A stretch of DNA of 64,000 nucleotides from JAAUUE01 sp943370025 (GCA_943370025.1 CALRPI020000015.1:1-64000), one strand, 5' to 3'; shown: positions 17,200-27,376, counted from the first letter of the stretch. The notes: generated by a model from the letters alone, not told the origin. Translations and numbers: made by a program.

Positions 17200-17742
17200 T
17201 CAGATCACATTTCTCTGGGTTCCCCGGAGATTTGCCCCTTCAAAAATAGTTGTCTCTAGGCTGACATATCTCAGGTTGGCATTTTGCAGATTGGCATGGC
17301 TGAAGTTGGTGTTGGTTAGTTCTGCATTTTGTAGATTGGCCGCAATTAGTTGGGCATTGGTCAGGTTAGCTTGGGTTAGGTTTGCGCCTTGAAGTTGAGT
17401 AAAGCAGAGATCGGCGGCGGTGAGATTAGCGGCAAAGAGATTAGATTGAGACAAGTCTGCTCCACCTAGGCTAGCAGTTTCTAGGTTGGCAGCACTCAGA
17501 TTCGTATTTTGGAGTTGGGCATCTTCAAGCACCGCATTCTTCAGGTCAACGCCTCTGAGGTCGAGATTTTGTAGCTCGGCTCCTGTCAGATCGCAGCCAA
17601 CACAGGCTCTAGTTTCGACTAGTTTTTGGGTATTATTTTTAACTAAGGTTTCTCTGGTCGTTTGGGCTGCGGCGGGGGCTGTGACAAGGGCAATCAGGGA
17701 GACGGAAAGAGCGATCGATCTGAGAGTGATAGGGAGTTTCAT
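17200..17742 (-). CDS. Exported pentapeptide repeat protein
   Basis: A signal peptide (MKLPITLRSIALSVSLIALV...APAAAQ) is followed by RACVGCDLTGAELQNLDLRG. Over twenty tandem A(D/N)LxX pentapeptides come next, for example AANLETASLGGADLSQSNL. Such repeats form a right-handed quadrilateral beta helix, probably in the periplasm or thylakoid lumen. The leading CVGCDL motif is frequent in cyanobacterial members. I chose the ATG at 17742; an upstream ATG at 17775 would add 11 residues before the signal peptide. Function unknown. Confidence 0.85.
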   Translation of the reverse strand: MKLPITLRSIALSVSLIALVTAPAAAQTTRETLVKNNTQKLVETRACVGCDLTGAELQNLDLRGVDLKNAVLEDAQLQNTNLSAANLETASLGGADLSQSNLFAANLTAADLCFTQLQGANLTQANLTNAQLIAANLQNAELTNTNFSHANLQNANLRYVSLETTIFEGANLRGTQRNVI

Positions 17743-17860
17743 GGCGGGATACCTGCTGGCTATGGTTGATGGCAATAGCCTAATCCGTAATCCTTAGGGT
17801 ATGATCCGCCCACAATGCCAGTTTATTTTTTGACTCCCTTTCTAGATAATGAGCAATTAG

Positions 17861-19360
17861 CTAATTCACAGCCAGAGCGCTTGCACGTTTGGCATAGTCT
17901 AGGTTTGATTGATATTCAATAACTTTCTTTTGGGCGATCGCATATTTCGGATGGGAAGCTGGCACAGTCTGCATAAAAGTCACTGCCGATCCCCAATAAT
18001 CAGCAACTTGCTGCCACTCAGCCTTAGTTTTGGCAACTTGCACTAGTTTTGAAGCTTGCAGCGCATTTTCAGTCCCCAAAACAAAGGGATCAGCCTGAAC
18101 CGGAGAAGCTGTTACTGTTTGTTCAATAGCGGGAGCCAGTGTAGCTAGTGGAGTTGCTGATGTAGCTGCTGATGTCGGTGGCGGCGGGTCTGATGTTGGA
18201 GTTGATGCTGATGATGATGGTAAAACAGAAGCTATTCTCTCAATATTTTCGGCAATTAAACTCTGCAAAAATCCTTGAATTGGCTTATAGTTTCTAATGG
18301 CAAAAGAGGCAAAGATAGATAATAAAAATACCATGAATGCTATTAACAAAAACCTCACGAATTTCTGCATAGAGAAATTCTTCCTAATCAGAAATTCTAT
18401 TTGATATAGATATGCAGCAAGGAATATCCAGAGTATAAAACCGACCATGAATAAAGCCTGTATATATCTGTATCTGTGGCTATAATAGTAACCATCAATA
18501 CTTCTTAGACATAATCTAGTAAATTCTGATGAAAGCAAGTCGCAGTCTGGCACCAAGATAAAAGGCAGGATTACGATGATACAAATTAAAGAAGCTACAA
18601 TATGAACGATGGCTGCATATATCCCTTCCCACCAACTTCTTGGCGTAGGCAAAAGAACTTTGAAATTAGGGGTTTCTTTGGCAAATACAATATGGTGAAT
18701 GTAGGTAAAAAGAATAATTAAAGTTACTAGAGTTATGCTTCCTGCTGTACTGGGATTCCATCTTATGAGTCTGACATTCCAATACATGATAATTCTGACA
18801 ATGACAAATAACCCAGTCATTAAACCTAGGGTTCTCAGCCAAGAATTAGGATAGGGAAACCATGGTGACCAGCGAGATTCTTTGAGGAAAATATTAGTTG
18901 ATTCTGACTGATTCTCTGGCGGATTATTAACTTGAGTTTCTGGAGATGAAGGGAGTTGTTTCTGTGGGGAATTGGTAGTTGAGAGAGCGATCGCCTCTCT
19001 TGCTATTTCAGATTTCCCAACTGGAGAATTTGCAGATATCGATATTTCTGCCAGAGGTTTTGCTGGAGCTACTAATTTTATCTCTCCCAGCCAATTTGCC
19101 TTAACTACACCCTCTAACTTGTTTTGAACCTTAGCCTTTTTTACTTTGGGGATGGCTAATTTATTTAGTAATTCACGAATTGTATGTAAAGTTGATACTT
19201 TTTCTAGAGGCGTGCTGGATTCTAGAATTAAGAATAAACAATCATTCTGAATAGTCGGTCGTACCTTAACACTTTTGTCTTGCAGAAAATAATTTACTAT
19301 GTAAGCGATCGCTCGTAAGTCTCCCTGTTTTGCCAATGCTAAGGGATTCTGCTGGGTCAT
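17861..19360 (-). CDS. Cyanobacterial membrane protein with N-terminal 'LAKQGD' domain
   Basis: The ~499-residue protein opens with a domain recurrent in cyanobacteria: NPLALAKQGDLRAIAYIVNY, then LFLILESSTPLEKVSTLHTI, and a RELLNKL helix (residues ~1-90). A low-complexity linker, about five membrane helices (~180-360), a Pro/Ser/Thr-rich stretch, and a C-terminal helical region (KLVQVAKTKAEWQQVADYWG) also seen in other cyanobacterial proteins follow. The ATG at 19360 is preferred to the one at 19411, which would precede the conserved domain by 17 residues. Function unknown. Confidence 0.7.
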   Translation of the reverse strand: MTQQNPLALAKQGDLRAIAYIVNYFLQDKSVKVRPTIQNDCLFLILESSTPLEKVSTLHTIRELLNKLAIPKVKKAKVQNKLEGVVKANWLGEIKLVAPAKPLAEISISANSPVGKSEIAREAIALSTTNSPQKQLPSSPETQVNNPPENQSESTNIFLKESRWSPWFPYPNSWLRTLGLMTGLFVIVRIIMYWNVRLIRWNPSTAGSITLVTLIILFTYIHHIVFAKETPNFKVLLPTPRSWWEGIYAAIVHIVASLICIIVILPFILVPDCDLLSSEFTRLCLRSIDGYYYSHRYRYIQALFMVGFILWIFLAAYLYQIEFLIRKNFSMQKFVRFLLIAFMVFLLSIFASFAIRNYKPIQGFLQSLIAENIERIASVLPSSSASTPTSDPPPPTSAATSATPLATLAPAIEQTVTASPVQADPFVLGTENALQASKLVQVAKTKAEWQQVADYWGSAVTFMQTVPASHPKYAIAQKKVIEYQSNLDYAKRASALAVN

Positions 19361-19489
19361 GGCTACACCGAATATAGATAGGGTTTGTATTCTACATAAA
19401 GTATCACACAATATATAAAGTGGCTATGGCTAGCACATCGCAGGATATTCAAGAATTTGTTGATTATGATATCAAACCCAACGCATCAC

Positions 19490-20476
19490 CTATTCAGCAA
19501 ACTTCCCCTCCCGCCACGGCACAGGGTCGATCGATAGCCCATGCACAAATAAACCCCAGTGGAGATGAGGTCCTGTCGCTGCACCCGTAGACCCGACTCT
19601 GCCCACAACTTGCCCCGCTTGAACAAAATCCCCCTCCTGCACCTCAATCCGGCTCAGGTGGATCATAATACTCAGTAAACCTTGCCCGTGGTCGATCCCC
19701 ACCGTGTTGCCGTGGACATTAAACCGTTGATTAGCTCTGCCGATCAAAGCAATCCGCCCCGCCGCTGGAGCGATCACTGGTTCCCCCGTATCTGCCCCGT
19801 AATCTAAGCCTCTATGGAAATAGTCTTCCGCAAACACTCCATTGTAGTAGCGGCGCACCCCGTAGCCCGTGGTCAAATCTCCAGAAGTTGGGCGTAACAA
19901 CGTCCCTTGCCAATACTTTTCGGGACTAATGATCGCTTTAAATTCCGCCACCCGATCGAACTCATAATCATCACTGGGTTCATTGTCATCACCACCGGGC
20001 AGCCAAATCCGCTGGGTAGGAAAACTGCGATCGGCTAAGTTCAAAGAAAGCTGCCGCACCTCACTTCCAGCTCTGACCAACACACTCTTAGTTCCCGGAG
20101 TATCCAGAGGCGTAGTCGGCAACAAAGCTAACCAGTTGTCATTTCCCCTAGCAAAAGCCGGATAGGTTTTGTTTTCTAGACTTACAACCGGAGTGGCAAA
20201 GCTACGGATAGTCACCGCGATCGTATCTCCCAGCCGAGGGTTGACAGGAGCTACTTGAATATCTAATGCCCTTGGTGGAGCGGGGATTGGGAGAGGAGTT
20301 ATTGGAGTCGATTGAGTATCTATGGGGGGCTGAAGTGGGCTAACTTGAGCGGGAGCGGGATGGAGGAATACCAAGACAAAACTAGCGGTGGCAATTATGA
20401 GAGCCGCCAATTTTAGGAAAGATCGATTGGCGATGGATAAGTTCAAGGCGGTGAGAAAGGAGGGAAGCTTAAACAT
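19490..20476 (-). CDS. M23 family (LytM) metallopeptidase, exported
   Basis: A membrane anchor or signal segment (FLKLAALIIATASFVLVFLH) precedes a proline-rich linker and a beta domain. The C-terminal peptidase follows. It shows the zinc ligands HRGLDYGADTGEPVIAPAAG (H and D) and GPHLHWGLFVHG (HLH), plus VGIDHGQGLLSIMIHLS. Such enzymes cut peptidoglycan cross-bridges or, when inactive, activate amidases; here all ligands seem present. The ATG at 20476 (MFKLPSF) is preferred; a TTG at 20524 would add 16 residues. Confidence 0.9.
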   Translation of the reverse strand: MFKLPSFLTALNLSIANRSFLKLAALIIATASFVLVFLHPAPAQVSPLQPPIDTQSTPITPLPIPAPPRALDIQVAPVNPRLGDTIAVTIRSFATPVVSLENKTYPAFARGNDNWLALLPTTPLDTPGTKSVLVRAGSEVRQLSLNLADRSFPTQRIWLPGGDDNEPSDDYEFDRVAEFKAIISPEKYWQGTLLRPTSGDLTTGYGVRRYYNGVFAEDYFHRGLDYGADTGEPVIAPAAGRIALIGRANQRFNVHGNTVGIDHGQGLLSIMIHLSRIEVQEGDFVQAGQVVGRVGSTGAATGPHLHWGLFVHGLSIDPVPWREGKFAE

Positions 20477-20626
20477 TTTGGGTTTTCTCAGGTTGGGGTG
20501 TGGGGAGTTGCGATCGAACTGCAAAAATTTTACTTGAAAATCATGGGGAAAATGCTTGAGAAATTGTATCCTAAGTTAATAGAGCTTAATATTTTATTCA
20601 TAATAACGATCCTTAAGAAATAACTA

Positions 20627-23017
20627 GTGGAAGAAGATTTTAGACTAATTATCGATTTTGTCTCAGTGTTGGCTGCCGCCACCGCTGGGGGTTTGCTGGC
20701 ATCCCTCTGCCGTCAACCAGCTCTGTTGGGGTATATTCTGGGCGGGATGATCGTGGGACCAGCGGGTCTGGGGTTAATTAAGGAGATCGTTCCCATCGAA
20801 ACCATGGCGCAGTTGGGAGTGGCATTTTTGCTGTTTGCCCTTGGGGTGGAATTTTCCTTGGCAGAATTGAAAAAAGTCCAAGCGATCGCCCTCGGTGGCG
20901 GCAGCTTACAAATGTTGCTGACTATTTTGGTGACAACCTGCGTTTCCCTTTTGGTGGGCTGGGTTTCCACCCCCACTCAGGGTGTATTTTTGGGAGCGAT
21001 TCTCTCCCTATCTTCCACCGCAGTGGTGATGAAATCCCTGATGGAGCGCAACGAAACCGAAACGCCCCAAGCGCAGGTAATGCTGGGGATGCTGGTGGTG
21101 CAGGATTTGGCTTTGGGCTTAATGCTGGCGGTGCTGCCGGCTTTGGATCAGCCGCCGGAAGCGATCGGGCAAGCGATCGCCCTTGCCGTCTTGAAGATTG
21201 CCCTGTTTGGCTTAGGAGCCGTAGCCACTGGGAAGCTAGTAATCCCCAAACTATTGCGTCTCCTCGCCCGTACCGAGAGCCGGGAGTTATTTCTCCTCGG
21301 CGTAGTGGGTCTATGCCTAGGAATTGCTTTATTGACCTATAAATTGGGTCTATCCATTGAAATGGGTGCCTTCGTGGCGGGGCTGATGATCTCAGAGGTG
21401 GAGTATGCCGATCAGACCTTGACCTACGTGGAACCTCTCCGGGATGTATTTGGGGCGTTGTTCTTTGCGGCGATCGGCATGTTGATCGACCCGGTATTTC
21501 TTTGGCAAAACCTAGAATTAATTCTGGGCTTAGTATTGGTAGTTTTGCTGGGCAAGTTTTTGATCGTCACGCCGATTGTCAAAATCTTCGGCTACCCTTG
21601 GCGCACTGCTATCATCGCGGGGATTGGTCTAGCGCAGATTGGGGAATTTTCCTTTGTCCTTGCCAGCGAGGGGCAGACTATGGGAATTGTTTCCCGTGAA
21701 GTTTATCTGTTGATTCTGGGGACAACTGCCGTTACCTTAGTGGTGACTCCCTTCCTGTTGAGTGCAGTTCCCCAACTTTTTGACTGGGTACAGGAACAGC
21801 GGGGCGAAGATGCCGAAGCTTCGCCCATGGAGCTAACTACATCTCCATCTCTGCCAGAATTGCGGGATCATGTGGTCATCTGTGGTTACGGCAAGACGGG
21901 GCAGAACTTGGTGAAAATTCTCCAAGAGCGCCAATATCCTGTAGTGGTAGTGGATTACTCGGAAGCAGCGACTCAAAAACTCCGAGAGGCAGGTATTCCC
22001 TACGTCTACGGCAATGCCGCTAGTCTACACATTCTAGAAAAAGCTGGAATCGAGCAGGCAAAATCCATGGTGGTATTGCTGCCGGATGCTATGAGTATGC
22101 GGCTGACCTTGAAGCGATCGCTAGACCTGAACCCAGAGCTAGATGTGGTAGTCCGTTCTCGCCACGATCGCGATATTGAAATGCTCTACCAACTGGGAGC
22201 TACTTCGGTGGTGCAGCCGCAGTTTGAGGCTAATCTAGAAGTTGCCAGCCATTTACTCACTAGTATTGGGGTTTCCAAGCCAGTGATCTGGCAAGAAATG
22301 GAACAAATTCGCAGTTCTCACTACCTCGACCTGCGCCCCACTAAACTGCGATCGGAAGTCGTCCGGGACTTCCAACAAATCCGCGAACAAATTCCCAGTC
22401 TGTGGTACACCCTGCCCGATAGTTCCCCCATTTTAGGTATGACCTGGGAGGAAACCAATTTGCGCCAGCTAACAGGGGTGAGCTTACTGGCTATCAAACG
22501 GGAATCGGGAGCAGAAATTGATTATCCAGAGGGCAATGAGTTTCTGGAGCAGGGCGATCGGTTGTTGATTGTCGGTGAAGCAGAAGAGATTGCTGCCTTT
22601 CGGGAACTGGCACAAGGAGATGCCACCATTCCTATTTCTGGGAATGCCTGCCAGTGGTTGCTATTACCTCCAGAGAGTTCGGTGGTGGGTTTTAGTCTTC
22701 AAGAACTACACCTGCGGCGGCAGCACAATGTTCAAGTCCAAGCCATTCGTCGAGAAGGGAAGTTTATTAGCTTTCCTGATGGTTCCGTAGAGCTATTGGC
22801 TGGCGATCGTCTCCTTCTCTGTGGCCATCCCCAAGCCCTCGCCCAAATGGAGCAATGGTTTATTCCTCCGACTCTACCCATTAATTTGCCAATGCCAGCG
22901 TTAAATATGCAGGACTTGTTAGCAGAATTTTCTAATGATTCACCGAGGGAATTACTTAGTGAATTAAATGGAGAGGTGCATCAGGAACTAGTCACTAGGG
23001 TGCCAGAAGTTTCCTAA
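20627..23017 (+). CDS. CPA2 cation:proton antiporter with TrkA-N and TrkA-C domains
   Basis: The 796-residue Kef/RosB-type transporter has a Na+/H+ exchanger membrane domain (residues ~1-390) with AQLGVAFLLFALGVEFSLAE and LSLSSTAVVMKSLMER. An NAD-binding RCK domain (~415-530; VVICGYGKTGQNLVKIL, GNAASLHILEKAG) and two RCK_C domains (~560-640 and ~655-735) follow. It would exchange K+ or Na+ for H+ across the plasma or thylakoid membrane, gated by nucleotide and ion binding. The start is GTG; no closer ATG is available. It is a single gene, divergent from the M23 peptidase. Confidence 0.93.
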   Translation: MEEDFRLIIDFVSVLAAATAGGLLASLCRQPALLGYILGGMIVGPAGLGLIKEIVPIETMAQLGVAFLLFALGVEFSLAELKKVQAIALGGGSLQMLLTILVTTCVSLLVGWVSTPTQGVFLGAILSLSSTAVVMKSLMERNETETPQAQVMLGMLVVQDLALGLMLAVLPALDQPPEAIGQAIALAVLKIALFGLGAVATGKLVIPKLLRLLARTESRELFLLGVVGLCLGIALLTYKLGLSIEMGAFVAGLMISEVEYADQTLTYVEPLRDVFGALFFAAIGMLIDPVFLWQNLELILGLVLVVLLGKFLIVTPIVKIFGYPWRTAIIAGIGLAQIGEFSFVLASEGQTMGIVSREVYLLILGTTAVTLVVTPFLLSAVPQLFDWVQEQRGEDAEASPMELTTSPSLPELRDHVVICGYGKTGQNLVKILQERQYPVVVVDYSEAATQKLREAGIPYVYGNAASLHILEKAGIEQAKSMVVLLPDAMSMRLTLKRSLDLNPELDVVVRSRHDRDIEMLYQLGATSVVQPQFEANLEVASHLLTSIGVSKPVIWQEMEQIRSSHYLDLRPTKLRSEVVRDFQQIREQIPSLWYTLPDSSPILGMTWEETNLRQLTGVSLLAIKRESGAEIDYPEGNEFLEQGDRLLIVGEAEEIAAFRELAQGDATIPISGNACQWLLLPPESSVVGFSLQELHLRRQHNVQVQAIRREGKFISFPDGSVELLAGDRLLLCGHPQALAQMEQWFIPPTLPINLPMPALNMQDLLAEFSNDSPRELLSELNGEVHQELVTRVPEVS

Positions 23018-23075
23018 TTACTCTAGCCAGTTTTGCTAAAGGTAGATACAAACCTTGAATTTGGAGGCAGAACGA

Positions 23076-23421
23076 ATGCTGAATGTTGTGCAGATGGGAG
23101 AGATGGGGACGGAGTTATCGGCAATTAGTGAGAGAGGTGAACGATCGATCGTCAGACCCAAATTACGGAACTTCGTGTTCAAATGAGACACACCACAAAT
23201 ATTAAAAGTCTTATCAATGCTGGGTTTAAGAGTGGGCTTCGACGACCCTCAGCCCACTCTTAAACTACTGTATCATCGAGTCGGCGGGTCAGCCTGTGGT
23301 GGCGGTGGTTCCCTATGGTTATTTGATGAATTTACTGGAGGTGCTGGAGGATGCGATCGATAGCACCTTACTAAAAAGTGCTGTAGCTATTAATGATGGT
23401 TTTCCAGCGATTTTTTTTTAG
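23076..23421 (+). pseudogene. Interrupted small antitoxin-like gene
   Basis: A good ribosome site (GGAGG, 23063-23067) precedes ATG 23076 and a reading frame starting LNVVQMGEMGTELSAISERG. It runs into a family B repeat (23164-23272) and stops inside it. Beyond the repeat another frame continues with GQPVVAVVPYGYLMNLLEVL and EDAID, which resembles the second half of Phd/YefM-type antitoxins. The two halves are one base out of register. I read this as a small antitoxin gene split by the repeat. The rest of the 830-base gap (23422-23848) is A/T-rich; I see no convincing gene there, though a 63-codon minus-strand frame (23390-23581) exists. Confidence 0.5.
23164..23272. repeat. Palindromic repeat, family B, full copy inside an antitoxin-like gene
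   Basis: The 109-base element contains TTCAAATGAGACACACCACA, then AAATATTAAAAGTCTTATCA. A hairpin follows, AAGAGTGGGC...GCCCACTCTT around TTCGACGACCCTCA, and it ends CTACTGTA. Its length equals the copy at 24869-24977 and the sequence is nearly the same. The left end, TACGGAACTTC, has diverged from TACAGCACTTT. Coding-like sequence flanks it on both sides. Confidence 0.75.
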
Positions 23422-23848
23422 CTTTCAGGAAGTAATTATTAATGTCATCATTGTTATTTTTCTCGGCAAGGATAATATTAAAAATTGTGGCTATTAGCCC
23501 TAAAGCATTGGTTTTTATTTTAAGATCAAAACCGGGTTTATTGAGAATATTGATTACCCCTAGAGAATAATTTCTCCACATTTTGGCTCGGTTTCCCCTG
23601 AGGCAGGCTATTTCATTTCTGGGTGTTTTGAAGAAATAAGCTCTTTTGCAACTTAATTTAATAATTTCCCTAAAGAATTTTTCTAAAAAGCGATCGCTTT
23701 TTATTGTTAATGTTTGGCTAGATATTTATTCACCCTCGAAAACTACAATTTGTGCTTACAGGTAGTGATCACCACCTATACACAAACCTACGACCAGTCA
23801 ATATTTCAGAAAATACAACGTATTCTATTTACATAAAAAGTGTTGTGT

Positions 23849-24799
23849 ATGAAAAGAGAAATTACTATTTATCGTCCCCTAGAGGGTAGACCAGATAATT
23901 ATCAAGATTGGTCACAGCAGGGGAATGTTTTTTATGAGATGGGACGCTATACCGATGCTTTGCTGAGTTACGATCGAGCTTTGGAATACAGTTCTGGTGA
24001 TTATTGGTTATTTTATCGGCGAGCCTATACCCTAGAATGTCTGGGGTATTTTGAAGAAGCGATCGCCAACTATCAACAGGCAATTACCTATAATCCCGAT
24101 GACTACTGGGCGTGGTATGAAATGGCATTTGCCCAACGCCGGATCGCAGACTATGAAGGGGCGATCGCCAGTTACAACAAAGCCCTAGAAGCTAGACCTA
24201 ATGACTATTGGGCCTGGTATCACCAAGGATTTGTTGCCCTTGAAGATTTGGGTTGGTATAAAGACGCGATCGCCTGCTTTCAGCAAGCCCTGATCAGCGA
24301 ACCAGAAGATTATTGGGCATGGTATCGCCAAGGAGATGCCCATCGGCAGGTGGGCAACCACCAACAGGCGGTGAATTGCTACAATCAATCCCTAGTCATT
24401 AGACCCAAGGACTACTGGGCTTTATATCAAAAAGCCAACACTCTGCGGAGTTCCGGAAATTTGGGGGCAGCGATCGCCGCCTATGATCAAGCAATTAAGA
24501 TATTGCCAGAGGACTATTGGTGTTGGTATCAAAGGGCTGAATGTCTGCGGCGGTTGGGACGCTACGGGGAAGCAGTTTCTAGCTACAATCAGGCGTTGCG
24601 GGCAAAACCAGAAGATGATTACACCTTGTACAATCTGGCTTGTTGTTATGCCCAGTTGGGGGAAGCCCACCTCGCCCTAAACCATCTAGAAAAAGCCATC
24701 CAACTTAACCCAACCCCATGTCTATCGAACGCTAGGGCTGACTCGGATTTTGATAAAATTCGCCAACAACCCCGGTTTATCCAGGTGATTTTTGAATAA
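23849..24799 (+). CDS. TPR repeat protein with DYWAWY-type repeats
   Basis: The 316-residue protein is almost entirely 34-residue tetratricopeptide repeats (about eight). They share an unusually aromatic signature at each repeat junction, P(D/E)DYWAWY(R/H)QG, as in EPEDYWAWYRQGDAHRQVGN. No signal peptide or membrane segment is seen, so it is probably a cytosolic scaffold. The ATG at 23849 is preferred; an in-frame GTG at 23840 falls in a repeat-derived AAAAAGTGTTGTG sequence. The C-terminal segment (DSDFDKIRQQPRFIQVIF) is typical of TPR proteins in this phylum. Confidence 0.88.
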   Translation: MKREITIYRPLEGRPDNYQDWSQQGNVFYEMGRYTDALLSYDRALEYSSGDYWLFYRRAYTLECLGYFEEAIANYQQAITYNPDDYWAWYEMAFAQRRIADYEGAIASYNKALEARPNDYWAWYHQGFVALEDLGWYKDAIACFQQALISEPEDYWAWYRQGDAHRQVGNHQQAVNCYNQSLVIRPKDYWALYQKANTLRSSGNLGAAIAAYDQAIKILPEDYWCWYQRAECLRRLGRYGEAVSSYNQALRAKPEDDYTLYNLACCYAQLGEAHLALNHLEKAIQLNPTPCLSNARADSDFDKIRQQPRFIQVIFE

Positions 24800-24868
24800 T
24801 TCGGGACTTATTGCACCTTGTTTTGCTATGGTATCCACTGAGGGCGCAAAGCCTTGCGTCCCCACAAC

Positions 24869-24977
24869 TACAGCACTTTGCGTTCAAACGAGACACACAA
24901 CAAATATTGAAAGTCTTATCAATGTTGGGTTTGAGAGTGGGCTTCGACGACCCTCAGCCCACTCTCAAATCGCTGTA
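24869..24977. repeat. Palindromic repeat, family B, full copy
   Basis: This 109-base copy begins TACAGCACTTTGCGTTC and ends CGCTGTA. The hairpin TTGAGAGTGGGC/GCCCACTCTCAA carries the loop TTCGACGACCCTCA. It is the reference copy for family B here. The rest of the 333-base gap (24800-25132) shows no gene; a short palindromic GGGCGCAAAGCCTTGCGTCCC lies just before the repeat. Confidence 0.8.
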
Positions 24978-25132
24978 ACTACAACCTAATGGATTAAGAA
25001 CCGCCATACACAAATTGCCATGGCGAGGAGAAGTGGAAGGCTTTGATCAACTGGAAATTTTTGTGTAGCTTCGGCGATCGCCCCAGAAATCCCTCTACAA
25101 TGAGCATAAAAAATTAATGGTAACAAGCCCCT

Positions 25133-27376
25133 ATGCCTCATCCCCTCTACGTTGCATTTATCTGGCATCAACATCAGCCCCTCTACAAAAGCCGAGATAT
25201 TGATGCTGCTGGCTCCCATCAGTACCGCCTGCCTTGGGTACGGCTCCACGGCACCAAGGATTATCTCGACCTAGTTTTGCTGCTAGAGCGTTACCCCCAA
25301 CTCCACCAGACCGTGAATCTGGTTCCTTCTTTGATTCTGCAAATTGAGGATTATGTAGCGGGGAAAGCCATGGATCCCTACCTTGCCCTTGCCCTCAGCC
25401 CGGAAGATCGTCTAACCGAGAGCGATAAAAGATTGATTGTCGAACATTTCTTTGATGCGAATCACCACACCTTGATCGACCCCCATCCCCGCTATGCCCA
25501 GTTGTACAACCAACGGCAGGATCGGGGTAAGGATTGGTGCGTTGAGCATTGGCAGCCGGAAGATTATGGCGATCTCTTGGCTTGGCATAACTTGGCTTGG
25601 ATTGATCCTATGTTTTGGGATGATCCAGAGATTGCTACTTGGTTACAGCGTGGTAAAGGGTTTAGCCTGAGCGATCGCCAATCCATCTACGCCAAACAAA
25701 GGGAAATTCTCGCCCGGATCCTGCCCCAGCACAAAAAAATGCAGGAATCTGGACAGCTAGAAATCACCACCACCCCCTACACCCACCCGATTATGCCCCT
25801 CTTGGCAGATACCAACGCCGGGCAGGTGGCAATCCCTCAGATGAAATTGCCCAATGCTCGGTTCCAATGGGCGGAAGATATTCCCCGCCATCTCAAAAAG
25901 TCTTGGGAAATGTACCAAAGAAATTTTGGGCAAAATCCCCGTGGTTTGTGGCCCTCAGAACAATCCGTCAGCCCGGAGGTGCTGCCCTATATTAGCCAAG
26001 CTGGGTTTAAATGGATTTGTAGCGATGAGGCGGTTTTGGGTTGGACAATTAAGCACTTTTTCCATCGAGATGGAGCTGGGACTGTGGAAGAACCGGAGTT
26101 ACTTTACCAACCCTACCGTTTGCCCACACCTCATGGAGATCTGGCGATCGTCTTTCGCGACCATCGCCTCTCGGATCTAATCGGATTCTCCTACAGTGGC
26201 ATGAATCCCCAAGCGGCAGCGCGGGATCTGGTGGGACAATTGGAAGCGATCGCCCGGAAACTCGGGGAACGTCAAGGACGAGGCAGCACCGCCCTAGAAC
26301 AACCTTGGTTAGTGAATATTGCCCTAGATGGGGAAAACTGCTGGGAATTTTATGAGCAGGACGGCAAACTATTTTTAGAAGCTCTTTACGGAATGCTTAG
26401 TGATCAACCGGATATTAAGCTGGTGACAGTTTCGGAATATCTAGATAAATTTCCCCCCAGAGAAACCTTGCCTAGCAATTCCCTCCACAGTGGCTCTTGG
26501 GTAGATGGCAGTTTTACCACTTGGATTGGGGATGCGGCGAAAAATAAAGCTTGGGATCTGCTCACTCAAGCCAGACAAGTTTTGGCAAACCACCCAGAGG
26601 CTACGGAAGAAAGTAACCCGGCTGCGTGGGAAGCTCTCTACGCCGCCGAAGGTTCCGACTGGTTCTGGTGGTTTGGCTATGGGCATTCTTCTAACCAAGA
26701 TGCCATTTTTGATCAGTTATTCCGGGAGCATTTGGCTGCTCTCTACCAAGCTCTGGGGGAACCTGTCCCCGCTAATCTGCTCCAGCCGGTAGAAGAACAC
26801 GAAGCCACTCTCCGCACCCAGCCCCAAGGATTTATTCATCCAATTATTAACGGGATTGGGGATGAGCAGGATTGGGATCGGGCGGGAAGGTTAGATATTG
26901 GCGGCGATCGCGGCACTATGCACCAAAGCAGCCCCATCCAAAGACTTTGGTACGGAGTGGATCACCTCAACTTCTATCTACGTCTAGATTTCCAAGTGGG
27001 GATTAACCCCAAGGTGGATCTGCCCAATGAGCTACATCTGTTGTGGTACTACAGCGATCGTACCATGCATAATAGCCCCCCACCCCTAGGAGAAGTCCCT
27101 AATCAAGCTCCCCTAAATTATGCCTATCACCATCACCTAGGCATCAATCTCCAGACCCAATCCTGCTGGCTCCAAGAAGCGGTAGAGAATTGGCAATGGC
27201 AGCACCGCTCTACACGGGCGAGTGTGGGCTTGCAGGAATGTTTAGAAATTGCCGTACCTTGGGGAGATTTGCAAGTAGAGCCAGATTACTATCTGCAATT
27301 GTTAATAGTCCAAGCAGATCATGGGCAGTATCAGAATTATCTTCTAGATAATTTAGTGGGACTGTGTGTCCCGTAA
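25133..27376 (+). CDS. Glycoside hydrolase family 57 protein
   Basis: The 747-residue enzyme opens with the GH57 hallmark VAFIWHQHQPLYK. The catalytic-nucleophile region GLWPSEQSVSPEVLPYI (near residues 270-290) and the acid region NIALDGENCWEFYEQDGKLF (near 395-415) are present, with a C-terminal beta-rich domain. GH57 enzymes act on alpha-glucans as amylases, 4-alpha-glucanotransferases or branching enzymes. At this length it most resembles the alpha-amylase/glucanotransferase group, so glycogen turnover in the cytoplasm is likely. The substrate is not fixed by sequence. Its stop overlaps the first base of a perfect hairpin. Confidence 0.9.
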   Translation: MPHPLYVAFIWHQHQPLYKSRDIDAAGSHQYRLPWVRLHGTKDYLDLVLLLERYPQLHQTVNLVPSLILQIEDYVAGKAMDPYLALALSPEDRLTESDKRLIVEHFFDANHHTLIDPHPRYAQLYNQRQDRGKDWCVEHWQPEDYGDLLAWHNLAWIDPMFWDDPEIATWLQRGKGFSLSDRQSIYAKQREILARILPQHKKMQESGQLEITTTPYTHPIMPLLADTNAGQVAIPQMKLPNARFQWAEDIPRHLKKSWEMYQRNFGQNPRGLWPSEQSVSPEVLPYISQAGFKWICSDEAVLGWTIKHFFHRDGAGTVEEPELLYQPYRLPTPHGDLAIVFRDHRLSDLIGFSYSGMNPQAAARDLVGQLEAIARKLGERQGRGSTALEQPWLVNIALDGENCWEFYEQDGKLFLEALYGMLSDQPDIKLVTVSEYLDKFPPRETLPSNSLHSGSWVDGSFTTWIGDAAKNKAWDLLTQARQVLANHPEATEESNPAAWEALYAAEGSDWFWWFGYGHSSNQDAIFDQLFREHLAALYQALGEPVPANLLQPVEEHEATLRTQPQGFIHPIINGIGDEQDWDRAGRLDIGGDRGTMHQSSPIQRLWYGVDHLNFYLRLDFQVGINPKVDLPNELHLLWYYSDRTMHNSPPPLGEVPNQAPLNYAYHHHLGINLQTQSCWLQEAVENWQWQHRSTRASVGLQECLEIAVPWGDLQVEPDYYLQLLIVQADHGQYQNYLLDNLVGLCVP

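Noticed and set aside
23390..23581. 63-residue minus-strand frame in the A/T-rich gap.
   Set aside because: No ribosome site or recognisable motif; Asn/Lys-rich composition as expected of random A/T-rich DNA.
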